From: Burkholderiales bacterium 39-55-53 | GTDB lineage: Bacteria > Pseudomonadota > Gammaproteobacteria > Burkholderiales > Burkholderiaceae_C | Direction: 5' to 3' | NCBI GenBank assembly: GCA_002282445.1 | Contig: NCJK01000001.1 | Coordinates: 186,001 to 250,000 of the forward strand | DNA: 64,000 nt | In this document: positions 27,459 through 39,300 of the stretch, piece after piece | Numbering within the stretch: the stretch's first letter is position 1 | Layout: each line of letters starts with the position of its first letter | The notes under the pieces: generated by a model | What the model saw: only the letters and a program-made list of their open reading frames with translations | Database searches by the model: none | Told to the model about the DNA's origin: nothing | Program-made: the position numbers and the translations under genes

Positions 27459-27459
27459 T

Positions 27460-27909
27460 TTACTTTTTACCTGTCGAGCCGTAACCGCCCTCACCGCGCT
27501 CAGTCGGTGCGGCAAATTCGTTCACCACATTGAACTGGGCTTGCACCACCGGCACGATGACCAACTGAGCCAAGCGCTCCATCGGCTCCAACGTGAACGC
27601 CACATCACTGCGGTTCCAAGCGCTGACCATGAGTTGGCCTTGGTAATCGCTGTCTATCAAACCAACGAGGTTGCCCAACACGATGCCGTGTTTGTGACCC
27701 AAGCCAGAGCGCGGCAAGATAAGTGCGGCATAAGCGGGATCAGCCAAATGGATGGCGATGCCTGTGGGCACCAATTGCCAAGCATTAGGCTCTAACGTGA
27801 TGGGGGCATCCAAACAAGCGCGCAGATCCAAGCCAGCGCTGCCAGGCGTGGCGTATTGCGGCAATTGCTCGGCCATGCGGGGATCGAGAATTTTGACGTC
27901 GAGTTTCAT
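27460..27909 (-). CDS. dut: dUTP diphosphatase
   Basis: Trimeric dUTPase that removes dUTP and supplies dUMP for thymidylate synthesis. The 149-residue length is standard. The conserved motifs appear in order: [47 protein letters not shown] and a C-terminal glycine-rich arm, [12 protein letters not shown]. The stop codon faces that of slyD with a one-base gap. coaBC lies 31 bases upstream on the same strand, and dut and coaBC adjacency is also seen in E. coli. Confidence 0.97.
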   Translation of the reverse strand: MKLDVKILDPRMAEQLPQYATPGSAGLDLRACLDAPITLEPNAWQLVPTGIAIHLADPAYAALILPRSGLGHKHGIVLGNLVGLIDSDYQGQLMVSAWNRSDVAFTLEPMERLAQLVIVPVVQAQFNVVNEFAAPTERGEGGYGSTGKK

Positions 27910-27940
27910 GTTGCTTCAATGAAAAAGTGAATGTGAAAAA

Positions 27941-30877
<2,937 letters not shown>

Positions 30878-30899
30878 CTTTTAAAACACAGGAAACCCC

Positions 30900-31757
30900 A
30901 TGAAACTTTGCGGATTTGATGTTGGCCTGAACCAACGTTTCTTTTTGATCGCAGGCACGTGCTCGATCGAAGGCTTGGAAATGTCCATCGACGTGGCGGG
31001 CCAGCTCAAAGAAATCTGCTCGAGTCTCGGTATTCCTTTGATCTATAAAGGTTCGTTCGACAAAGCTAACCGCTCTTCTGGCAACACCAAGCGCGGTGTG
31101 GGCATGGATGCGGGCTTGAAGATCCTCGATGAAGTGCGCCGCCAACTGCACCTGCCCATCCTCACCGATGTGCATGACGAGTCACAGGTCAAAACCGTGG
31201 CCAGCGTGGTTGATGTGTTGCAAACACCCGCTTTCTTGTGCCGCCAAACCGACTTCATCCGAGCCGTGGCGCAATCGGGCAAACCGGTGAACATCAAAAA
31301 GGGTCAGTTCTTGGCCCCTTGGGACATGAAAAACGTCATTGATAAAGCCCGCGACGCCGCACGCGAAGCTGGCTTGCCGGAAGACAACTTCTTGGCCTGC
31401 GAACGCGGCGTGAGTTTTGGCTACAACAACCTCGTGGCAGACATGGTCAGCTTGGCAGAGATGCGCAAGTCTGGCGCGCCAGTGGTTTTCGACGTCACCC
31501 ACTCAGTGCAAAAGCCAGGTGGCCAAGGCACTGTGAGCGGTGGCGCTAGTGAGATGGTGCCCGTATTGGCCCGCGCGGGCGTTGCCGCTGGCGTGGCTGG
31601 CCTGTTCATGGAAACTCATCCCTGCCCTTCAGAGGCTTGGTCAGACGGTCCGAACGCCGTGCCTTTGAACAAGATGAAAGCTTTGCTAGAAACCTTGGTC
31701 GAGCTCGATGCCGTGACCAAAAAACACCCCTTCTTAGAAAACAACTTTGAGGCCTGA
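30900..31757 (+). CDS. kdsA: 3-deoxy-8-phosphooctulonate (KDO-8-P) synthase
   Basis: Condenses phosphoenolpyruvate and arabinose 5-phosphate to KDO-8-P, the precursor of the inner-core sugar of lipopolysaccharide. It has 285 residues with the family's motifs [10 protein letters not shown] (the usual AGPC region), [53 protein letters not shown] and [16 protein letters not shown]. The metal-type cysteine that marks class II enzymes is not obvious; I did not resolve the class. The ribosome site CAGGAAA precedes the ATG. Envelope role links it to the lpx genes at the right end. Confidence 0.97.
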   Translation: MKLCGFDVGLNQRFFLIAGTCSIEGLEMSIDVAGQLKEICSSLGIPLIYKGSFDKANRSSGNTKRGVGMDAGLKILDEVRRQLHLPILTDVHDESQVKTVASVVDVLQTPAFLCRQTDFIRAVAQSGKPVNIKKGQFLAPWDMKNVIDKARDAAREAGLPEDNFLACERGVSFGYNNLVADMVSLAEMRKSGAPVVFDVTHSVQKPGGQGTVSGGASEMVPVLARAGVAAGVAGLFMETHPCPSEAWSDGPNAVPLNKMKALLETLVELDAVTKKHPFLENNFEA

Positions 31758-31797
31758 GTGCTCTGCACGCAGCCACAAACCCATTTAAAAAACTTGA

Positions 31798-33096
<1,299 letters not shown>

Positions 33097-33120
33097 TCGC
33101 CGCGCAGTCTGACGAACCGA

Positions 33121-33393
33121 ATGCTTCGACCACTCCACCTTGTGCTGATTGCCCTGCTGCTTGTGCTGCAGGGCCAGCTGTGGTTTGGTCGCGGCAGCAT
33201 CCCTGACGTGATGCGTCTACGTCAGACCCTGAAAGAACAAAAGCAGCAAAACGCTGCCGCGCAATTGGCCAACGACCGCCTCAGCGCAGAACTCCACGAC
33301 CTCAAAGACGGTCTGGAAATGGTCGAAGAGCGCGCCCGCTCTGAGATCGGCATGGTCAAGCCGAACGAAGTCTTCGTGCAAATCGCGAAGTGA
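33121..33393 (+). CDS. ftsB: Cell division protein FtsB
   Basis: Small bitopic divisome protein that joins FtsL and FtsQ. It has 90 residues: a membrane helix at about residues 5-22 (HLVLIALLLVLQGQLWF), then a periplasmic coiled coil (LRQTLKEQKQQNAAAQLANDRL) and the family's closing ERARSEIGMVKPNEVFVQI. The position directly after eno is the conserved location of ftsB. The stop codon overlaps the GTG start of pnuC. Confidence 0.95.
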   Translation: MLRPLHLVLIALLLVLQGQLWFGRGSIPDVMRLRQTLKEQKQQNAAAQLANDRLSAELHDLKDGLEMVEERARSEIGMVKPNEVFVQIAK

Positions 33394-34001
33394 CCGAACT
33401 CCTTTTCTCGACCGCATTCACCCTCTGGGGCCTCGACACTTCTTGGCTTGAACTCATCGCTGTGCTAATGGCCTTTGCGATGATCGTGTGCAACATCATT
33501 GAGCTGCATTGGGGATGGCCTTTGGCCGCCATCAGCTCGGTGCTGTATTTCTTTTTGTTTTGGAGCCAACGCTTGTATGGCGAGGCGCTGCTGCAAGTGC
33601 ACTTCGTCATCTTGGCCCTGTGGGGCTGGTCAGTGTGGTTGCGCGGCGTGGAAGGTGCGCCGTTGCCCGTCACACGCATGCCTGCCCGCCAGCGCTTCAC
33701 CTTGGCGTGGATGGGCTCCTTGCTTTGGTTGAGCACTGGGGCCGTGCTGCTGAACTTCACGGATACCGACGTACCTTGGTGGGATGCCTTCCCCACCGCC
33801 TTCAGCTTGGTTGGCCAATATTTGCTCGCACACAAGCGCCTAGAAAACTGGGTAGTTTGGATCATTGTCAACTTCGTCGCCGCTGGGTTGTTTGCTTGGA
33901 AAGGCCTCTGGCTGACTACCCTGCTCTACCTCGCGTTCATTGCACTCAGTGCGGTGGGTTGGCACACATGGGCGAAGCACGCCCAAGTGGAAACCGCATG
34001 A
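33390..34001 (+). CDS. pnuC: PnuC-type nicotinamide riboside transporter
   Basis: Inner-membrane facilitator for nicotinamide riboside or a related NAD precursor. The 203-residue protein has about seven hydrophobic segments and typical PnuC features: GWPLAAISSVLYFFLFWSQRLYGEALLQVHFVILALWGW and the late YLAFIALSAVGWHTWAK. The GTG start overlaps the ftsB stop, and its own stop overlaps the ATG of the following kinase gene. The three genes are therefore translationally linked. Partnership with a NadR-type kinase next door supports the NAD-salvage role over an alternative vitamin substrate such as thiamine (PnuT). Confidence 0.92.
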   Translation: MTELLFSTAFTLWGLDTSWLELIAVLMAFAMIVCNIIELHWGWPLAAISSVLYFFLFWSQRLYGEALLQVHFVILALWGWSVWLRGVEGAPLPVTRMPARQRFTLAWMGSLLWLSTGAVLLNFTDTDVPWWDAFPTAFSLVGQYLLAHKRLENWVVWIIVNFVAAGLFAWKGLWLTTLLYLAFIALSAVGWHTWAKHAQVETA

Positions 34002-34633
34002 AGATTGCTCTGCTCGGCGCTGAAAGTACAGGCAAGTCACAACTGGCTCAAGCCCTGTGCGCACGATTGCAGCAATCGGGCTTGGCGGTGCACCTCGTCG
34101 ATGAATACTTGCGCGAATGGTGCGACACCCATCAGCGCACACCACGCCAAGACGAACAGTTACACATTGTCGATACACAAATTGCACGGGTGCTCGCAGC
34201 GCCAACAGGTGCGGTGGTGATTGCAGACACCACGCCACTGATGACGGCTGTCTTTAGCCAAATTCTGTTCAACGACGACAGCTTGAATGCTTTGGCCTTG
34301 GCGCATCAAGCGTTGTATGACGTGACTCTGCTCACGGGACTTGATGTGCCTTGGATCAGTGACGGTTTGCAACGCGATGGCCCACACGTGCGTGAGCCCG
34401 TCGATGCTGCCGTGCGTCATATGCTGGGCTTGGCTGGCCTGCCTTACCAAGTGGTGTACGGCACGGGCAAGCAACGCTTAGAAAACGCTTTGTTTTGCAT
34501 TGGCCGCCAAGCGCCAGACTGGGCCAAGCAGCTAGAGCGCCCCGAGCCACCCACACGTTGGAGCGGCCCCTGCGAGACCTGTGGTGATGGCGACTGTGAA
34601 CACCGCTTGTTCACCAGCCTGGTCAAAGGCTGA
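33998..34633 (+). CDS. NadR-type nicotinamide riboside kinase (AAA-like ATPase) with Cys/His tail
   Basis: P-loop kinase of 211 residues. Walker A is GAESTGKSQLAQAL at residues 7-20, with YLREWCDTH and VIADTTPLMTAVF matching the ribosylnicotinamide kinase domain of NadR. It lacks the HTH and adenylyltransferase domains of full NadR. The likely role is phosphorylating nicotinamide riboside to NMN after PnuC uptake, trapping it in the cell. The C-terminus adds RWSGPCETCGDGDCEHRLF, a CxxCxxxxCxH cluster that could bind zinc or a metal cluster. The ATG overlaps the pnuC stop (ATGA). The kinase substrate is inferred from family and context. Confidence 0.85.
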   Translation: MKIALLGAESTGKSQLAQALCARLQQSGLAVHLVDEYLREWCDTHQRTPRQDEQLHIVDTQIARVLAAPTGAVVIADTTPLMTAVFSQILFNDDSLNALALAHQALYDVTLLTGLDVPWISDGLQRDGPHVREPVDAAVRHMLGLAGLPYQVVYGTGKQRLENALFCIGRQAPDWAKQLERPEPPTRWSGPCETCGDGDCEHRLFTSLVKG

Positions 34634-34639
34634 GCCGCC

Positions 34640-35614
34640 TTATTGCAACGATGAGGGTGCTGGTGGGGGCGTTGGTGTACCAGTGAAGATTTGCGCAGCA
34701 TCCACCGCGTCATATCGGTATTGCTGGCCACAAAAATCGCAGCCCACTTCCACATCGCCGCGCTCGGCCAAGATGCTTTCGACTTCTTCAGTCCCCAAGC
34801 TGCGAATCATGTTGCTCACACGCTCGCGGCTGCATGAACAGGCAAAGCTGGGCGTGATGGGTTCAAAGCGCACCAATTTTTCTTCCCAGAACAAGCGGCG
34901 CAGAATTGTTTCGGCATCCAAATTCAATAACTCATCGGCCGTCAAACTAGAGGCCAAGATGGAGATGCGGTTGTAGTCTTCACTCAAGCCAATGCCGTCT
35001 TCATCGCCCATACTGGCTTGGGCTGCCAAGTTGGCTTCGCCTTTGATGGGCAAGCGTTGGATCAACAAGCCTGCTGCAGTGGTGTCGTTGGCTGCCAACA
35101 CCAAGGTGGTGTCGAGCTGCTCACTTTGCAGCATGTAGTGCTGCAACACATCGCTGAACTTGTCGAGCTTGTTGCGATGGTCGTCAAACAAAGGCACCAC
35201 ACCTTGATAAGGTTGCTGGCCTGGCATTTTGTTGAGCGGGTCCAACGTAATGGCACATTTGCCTTCGTTGTTGACGTTGACCATCTCGGGCAAGGTGCTG
35301 GCATTGCCCAAGTCGCCTACCACTTTGGCGGTGGCGCGCAGACTCAGGTCGGGTTGCACTTCGACCACGGCCAGCTTCAGAGGGCCATCGCCAAAAATCT
35401 GCATCACCAAAGCACCATTGAATTTGATGTTCGACTGCATCAACACGGCTGCCGCTGTCATCTCACCCAACAAGTGGCGCACAGGCTCGGCATAGGGGCC
35501 GGTTTCTGCATTGGCCGCGCGGCGCTTGAGCACCTCTTGCCACACGTCGGTGAGCTGCACCAACATGCCACGCACGGGCAGACCATCAAACAAAAATTTA
35601 TGCAGTTGAGACAT
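34640..35614 (-). CDS. hslO: Hsp33 redox-regulated holdase chaperone
   Basis: Cytosolic chaperone that unfolds and becomes active on oxidation. At about 324 residues it is slightly longer than the E. coli protein. The zinc-binding redox switch is visible near the C-terminus as FACSCSRERV (CxC) and CDFCGQQYRYD (CxxC), separated by about 30 residues. The N-terminal core has FLFDGLPVRGMLVQL and VRHLLGEMTAAAVLM. The ATG at 35614 overlaps the stop of the upstream gamma-carbonic anhydrase gene (TGATG), so the two are translationally coupled. It faces the kinase gene with six bases between stop codons. Confidence 0.96.
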   Translation of the reverse strand: MSQLHKFLFDGLPVRGMLVQLTDVWQEVLKRRAANAETGPYAEPVRHLLGEMTAAAVLMQSNIKFNGALVMQIFGDGPLKLAVVEVQPDLSLRATAKVVGDLGNASTLPEMVNVNNEGKCAITLDPLNKMPGQQPYQGVVPLFDDHRNKLDKFSDVLQHYMLQSEQLDTTLVLAANDTTAAGLLIQRLPIKGEANLAAQASMGDEDGIGLSEDYNRISILASSLTADELLNLDAETILRRLFWEEKLVRFEPITPSFACSCSRERVSNMIRSLGTEEVESILAERGDVEVGCDFCGQQYRYDAVDAAQIFTGTPTPPPAPSSLQ

Positions 35615-36138
35615 CAAGCTATTTTCTTTAAACCCGCTTTGAAGCGGTTTTTGTTAGTCACATAGTGCTGCGCGCTGCGGCGCAACCCTTCAATTTGCTC
35701 AGGCGTCAGCTCGCGCACCACCTTGGCAGGGCTTCCCAAAATCATGGAGCCATCTGGAAACTCTTTACCTTCGGTCACGAGCGAGCCCGCGCCAACCAAA
35801 CAGTTCTTACCAATCTTCGCGCCATTGAGCACAATGGCACCAATGCCAATCAGCGATTCGTCGCCAATGGTGCAGCCATGCAGTTGCACCATATGACCCA
35901 CCGTCACATGCTTGCCGATGGTGAGCGGAATACCTACATCTGCATGTAACACGCTACCGTCTTGGATGTTCGTGCCTTCGCCGATTCGGATGGTGGCAGT
36001 GTCACCCCGCACCACCGAGCTGAACCAAACACTGCTGTCGGCAGCCATGTGCACATCACCCACCACTTGCGCGTTGTCAGCCACCCAAGCAGAGTCTGCG
36101 AGGTGTGGGGTCAAGTCATCGAGTTGGTAAACAGCCAT
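35614..36138 (-). CDS. Gamma-carbonic anhydrase family protein
   Basis: Left-handed beta-helix protein of 174 residues, built from hexapeptide repeats such as VVRGDTATIRIGEGTNIQDG and the later HGCTIGDESLIGIGA. The metal-binding histidines are in HADVG, VGHMVQLHGC. This is the YrdA/PaaY/Cam-like group, where many members bind zinc but have weak or no measured hydratase activity. A strong ribosome site, AAGGAGA, precedes the ATG. Longer frames upstream are not supported. It is coupled to hslO. A promoter with a symmetrical -10 element is shared with the divergent DUF455 gene. Confidence 0.92.
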   Translation of the reverse strand: MAVYQLDDLTPHLADSAWVADNAQVVGDVHMAADSSVWFSSVVRGDTATIRIGEGTNIQDGSVLHADVGIPLTIGKHVTVGHMVQLHGCTIGDESLIGIGAIVLNGAKIGKNCLVGAGSLVTEGKEFPDGSMILGSPAKVVRELTPEQIEGLRRSAQHYVTNKNRFKAGLKKIA

Positions 36139-36163
36139 GAAAGTCTCCTTGCGAATGTGTTTT

Positions 36164-36177
36164 CCTACAATTGTAGG
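36164..36177. promoter_or_regulatory. Self-symmetrical divergent promoter element
   Basis: CCTACAATTGTAGG is a perfect 14-base palindrome between two divergent genes. It presents TACAAT, a good -10 hexamer, on both strands. On the plus strand the expected transcription start would fall at or next to the DUF455 ATG; on the minus strand it leaves a 25-base leader with a ribosome site. Recognisable -35 boxes are weak. Confidence 0.5.
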
Positions 36178-36178
36178 G

Positions 36179-36976
36179 ATGTCGCTACGCCAACACGCCC
36201 TAGACGCCCTGTGCATTTGCCAGCCACAAGACAAAGTGGCCGCAGTCCAAACCCTTTGGACCAAACAACACCAATTGCCCCTCACGCCAAGCGAGGTGTT
36301 GACGCCTGCGCACGCCTTGCCCGGGCGGCCTGAAAAACCACGTTTGCTGCCTCCAAAAGACGTACCCACACGCACGCCCTTTACCCCCGAAGGCTTGGCT
36401 GCGTTGATTCATGCGGTGTGTCACATCGAATTCAACGCCATCAATTTAGGGCTGGATGCAGTTTGGCGTTTCAGCCACATGCCCGAGACGTTTTACCAAG
36501 ACTGGCTGCGTGTGGCTCAAGAGGAGGCCTACCACTTCAGCATCCTGCATGAGCTTCTCAATGAGCTAGGCTACCAATACGGCGACTTTGATGCGCATGA
36601 TGGCCTTTGGCACATGTGCCAAAAAACAGCGGCCGATGTTTTGGCCCGCATGGCGCTGGTTCCCCGCACCTTGGAAGCACGCGGACTCGATGCCACGCCC
36701 TTGATTCAAACCAAGCTGCGAAAAGCTGCCACGCCCGGATCGTTGAAAGCGGTTGAACTGCTCGACATCATCTTGCGCGACGAAGTAGGCCATGTAGCAA
36801 TTGGCAACCACTGGTACCGCTGGCTGTGTGAGCAACGCGGCCTCGACCCCTTGTCGCTATACGGCGAGTTGGTACAACGCTACGAAGCGCCAAAACTGCG
36901 CCCACCTTTCAACGAAGAAGCTCGCAAACGCGCAGGATTTACCGAGACAGAGCTGAACTACTTGTTGGGGAGCTGA
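36179..36976 (+). CDS. DUF455 ferritin-like domain protein
   Basis: About 265 residues with a ferritin-like four-helix core. Metal-ligand-like residues appear in AVCHIEFNAINLGLDA, WLRVAQEEAYHFSIL and LDIILRDEVGHVAIG (Glu/His sets). The N-terminal PPKDVPTRT and the late YEAPKLRPPFNEEARKRAGF are hallmarks of this family, which is annotated DUF455. The di-iron chemistry is inferred; no function is established to my knowledge. The start ATG at 36179 (MSLRQHALDALCI) lies two bases from the palindromic promoter element, so the transcript may be leaderless. Confidence 0.88.
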   Translation: MSLRQHALDALCICQPQDKVAAVQTLWTKQHQLPLTPSEVLTPAHALPGRPEKPRLLPPKDVPTRTPFTPEGLAALIHAVCHIEFNAINLGLDAVWRFSHMPETFYQDWLRVAQEEAYHFSILHELLNELGYQYGDFDAHDGLWHMCQKTAADVLARMALVPRTLEARGLDATPLIQTKLRKAATPGSLKAVELLDIILRDEVGHVAIGNHWYRWLCEQRGLDPLSLYGELVQRYEAPKLRPPFNEEARKRAGFTETELNYLLGS

Positions 36977-36991
36977 GTCAGCGCCTGAGAC

Positions 36992-37918
36992 TTAACCACG
37001 CGGGTGATGCTGCCCGTGCAAGCTCTTCAAACGCTCACGCGCAATGTGCGTGTAAATGGTGGTCGTGGAAATATCGGCATGCCCCAACAGCATTTGCACT
37101 GCCCGCAAATCAGCCCCGTGATTCAGCAAATGCGTGGCAAACGCATGGCGCAAGGTGTGCGGTGAAATCGGCACATGGATTTGTGCTTGCAAGGCATAGC
37201 GTTTGATGAGCTGCCAAAACATGGCGCGCGTCATGGATTCACCTGCATTCTTGCCGCGCACCGTCACAAACAAAGCTTCGGTTTGATGACCCGCCAGCAG
37301 CGCTGGACGCGCCTCATTCAAATAACGCTGCAACCAATCGCGCGCTACTTCGCCAAACGGCACTAAGCGCTCTTTGCTCCCTTTGCCCATGATGCGCAGC
37401 ACGCCATCGTTCAAGCTCACATGCAAGGTTTTGAGGTCGACCAGCTCGCTCACGCGCAAGCCACTGGCGTAAATCAACTCCAGCATCGCGCGGTCGCGCA
37501 TGCCTAGGCCTGTGGACACATCGGGCGCATTGAGCAAACTCTCAACCTGCGCCTCAGTCAAACTTTTGGGGGCACGCGCAGGCTGCTTGGCGGTGAGCAG
37601 CTTCAACGTGGGGTCCGCCACCAACATGCGCTCGCGCAAGGCCCAACGGTAAAAGCGCTTAAACACGGTCAAGCGACGATTGGCGCTTGTGGCCTTGGTC
37701 TCTGCATGACGATGCGCAAAGTACTGCTGCAAATCTGACTCTTGCACTGCCAACAAGTGCGTGCCCTGCGCGTTAAGCCATGCAGACAACAAATTCAAAT
37801 CGCGCCGATAGGCTGCCAAGCTATTGGGCGCCAAGCCGTGTTCGAGCCACAAGGCATCAATGAAGATGTCGATGTTGGCGTCGGATGCTGCGACTTGCAA
37901 AGGCGTGGGATGTGTCAT
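36992..37918 (-). CDS. xerD: Site-specific tyrosine recombinase XerD
   Basis: Tyrosine recombinase that, with XerC, resolves chromosome dimers at dif under FtsK control. The 308 residues have an N-terminal SAM-like core-binding domain (LAPNSLAAYRRDLNLL) and a catalytic domain with the RKHRH-Y set: Arg in ASGLRVSEL, HTLRHAFATHLL, GHADISTTTIYTH with the nucleophilic tyrosine. The ATG giving MTHPTPLQVAASDANID is chosen; 26 codons further upstream would reach into the divergent AEC gene. No mobile element surrounds it, which favours the housekeeping XerD over an integrase. Confidence 0.93.
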   Translation of the reverse strand: MTHPTPLQVAASDANIDIFIDALWLEHGLAPNSLAAYRRDLNLLSAWLNAQGTHLLAVQESDLQQYFAHRHAETKATSANRRLTVFKRFYRWALRERMLVADPTLKLLTAKQPARAPKSLTEAQVESLLNAPDVSTGLGMRDRAMLELIYASGLRVSELVDLKTLHVSLNDGVLRIMGKGSKERLVPFGEVARDWLQRYLNEARPALLAGHQTEALFVTVRGKNAGESMTRAMFWQLIKRYALQAQIHVPISPHTLRHAFATHLLNHGADLRAVQMLLGHADISTTTIYTHIARERLKSLHGQHHPRG

Positions 37919-37981
37919 GCGAGCGTCAATCGTAAACGCTGAAGAAGCGGCCAGGCCTTCGCGTGCGGTTATTCTCAGTGG

Positions 37982-38887
37982 GTGAATTACGCCCAACTCC
38001 TCTTTCCCGACTTCTCGCTCATCCTCTGTGGCTACTTGGTTTGCCGCTACACCGCCCTCGACCGGAGCGTGTGGGAGCCGGTGGAACGCTTGGTGTATTA
38101 CTTTTTATTTCCTTTGCTGCTGTTTTATTCCATCGTGCGCACGCCCTTGGATTTGGTGGCGGCCTCGCACCTGATCATGGCGGGCTTGATCCTGGGATTC
38201 AGCAGCATTGCGCTGTCGTATCTGCTGCCCAAACTGCCTTTGTTGCGCACGCACATTGACCCGCGTCTACATGCAGCCAGCGCTCAGGTGGGTTTTCGCT
38301 TCAACTCCTTCATTGCTTTGGCCTTGGCCGAGCGCATCGCGGGCCCGCAAGGCTTGTTGTTGATTGCTGTGCTCATTGGTGTGTGCGTGCCCATGTTCAA
38401 TGTGGCTGCGGTTTGGCCCATGGCCAAGCATGCGCAAAGCCACTTTGGCCGTGAACTGATTCGCAACCCGCTCATCTTGGCCACCGCCTCTGGCCTGTTG
38501 GCCAACATGGCTGGCCTAAACATCCCCAGCTGGACCGAACCAACACTACAACGCATTGGCTCCGCATCTCTGGCCTTGGGCTTGCTGGCTGCGGGCGCAG
38601 GCATGGAGTTGGGGCATTTGAAGAAAGCCAAGGTGTTGGCCGTTTCACTGCTGACCATTCGCCACCTCATCACGCCCTTGCTCGCCTGCGCATTGGCACT
38701 GGCCTTTGGCTTGGACACCACACAAACCACCGTTTTACTGGCCTTTTCGGCGCTGCCCACGGCCTCAAGCGCCTATGTGCTAGCGGCTCGCATGGGCTAC
38801 AACGGGGCATTTGTGGCTGGGTTGGTGACCTTGTCGACCTTGCTGGGCATGCTCAGCCTGCCCTTTGCTTTAGGTGTGTTGCGATAA
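37982..38887 (+). CDS. AEC family transporter (auxin-efflux-carrier type)
   Basis: Integral membrane carrier of 301 residues with about ten hydrophobic helices in two halves, characteristic of the AEC/malonate-malate carrier family. The N-terminal half includes ERLVYYFLFPLLLFYSIV, and the second half LLACALALAFGLDTTQTT followed by ALPTASSAYVLAARMG, a conserved helix-breaking motif. The start is a GTG at 37982. The substrate is unknown; organic acids are common for the family. It is divergent from xerD, with 63 bases between. Confidence 0.87.
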   Translation: MNYAQLLFPDFSLILCGYLVCRYTALDRSVWEPVERLVYYFLFPLLLFYSIVRTPLDLVAASHLIMAGLILGFSSIALSYLLPKLPLLRTHIDPRLHAASAQVGFRFNSFIALALAERIAGPQGLLLIAVLIGVCVPMFNVAAVWPMAKHAQSHFGRELIRNPLILATASGLLANMAGLNIPSWTEPTLQRIGSASLALGLLAAGAGMELGHLKKAKVLAVSLLTIRHLITPLLACALALAFGLDTTQTTVLLAFSALPTASSAYVLAARMGYNGAFVAGLVTLSTLLGMLSLPFALGVLR

Positions 38888-38978
38888 AAGTGCACGCTTT
38901 CATGGCATAATGACGCGTTTTGCGGAAAGTGTGTCGAAATAGGTCGGCGTGGCTACCGCAGCTGCTCAAGGAAAAGCG

Positions 38979-39236
38979 ATGAAAGAAGGCATTCACCCCA
39001 ACTACCGTGAAATCTGTTTCATGGACATGTCTAACGGTTTCAAATTTGTGACACGCTCATGCGCTAGCACAAAAGAAATGATCACCATGGAAGACGGCCG
39101 CGAACTGCCGTTGTACAAGCTGGATACCACCAGCGAGTCACACCCCTTCTACACAGGTACACAAAAGTCTGTCGACAACATGGGCGGCCGCGTCGAGCGC
39201 TTCCGCAACAAGTACGGCAAGACCATCGCCAAGTAA
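38979..39236 (+). CDS. rpmE2: 50S ribosomal protein L31 type B
   Basis: Ribosomal large-subunit protein of 85 residues beginning [20 protein letters not shown]. It lacks the CxxC zinc ligands of type A L31, so it is the zinc-independent type. Conserved features are [21 protein letters not shown] and [23 protein letters not shown] precedes the ATG, which is favoured over a TTG/GTG ten codons earlier. Codon use looks highly biased. A strong terminator follows 20 bases after the stop. The gap before it holds a CATAAT hexamer at about 38906 that may be the -10 element. Confidence 0.96.
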   Translation: MKEGIHPNYREICFMDMSNGFKFVTRSCASTKEMITMEDGRELPLYKLDTTSESHPFYTGTQKSVDNMGGRVERFRNKYGKTIAK

Positions 39237-39256
39237 GCCACTCGCTCACTTCAAAC

Positions 39257-39288
39257 AAGGCAGCCCGGCCCTCCGCGCTGCCTTTTTT
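39257..39288 (+). terminator. Rho-independent terminator after rpmE2
   Basis: AAGGCAGC pairs with GCTGCCTT around a twelve-base C/G-rich loop and is followed by six T residues. Confidence 0.85.
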
Positions 39289-39300
39289 ATTTAAAAAGTT

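Noticed and set aside
37742-37942. Possible extra recombinase or integrase context near xerD
   Set aside because: XerD is alone. No attachment repeats, phage genes or tRNA lie beside it, so it is the housekeeping recombinase and not a marker of an island.
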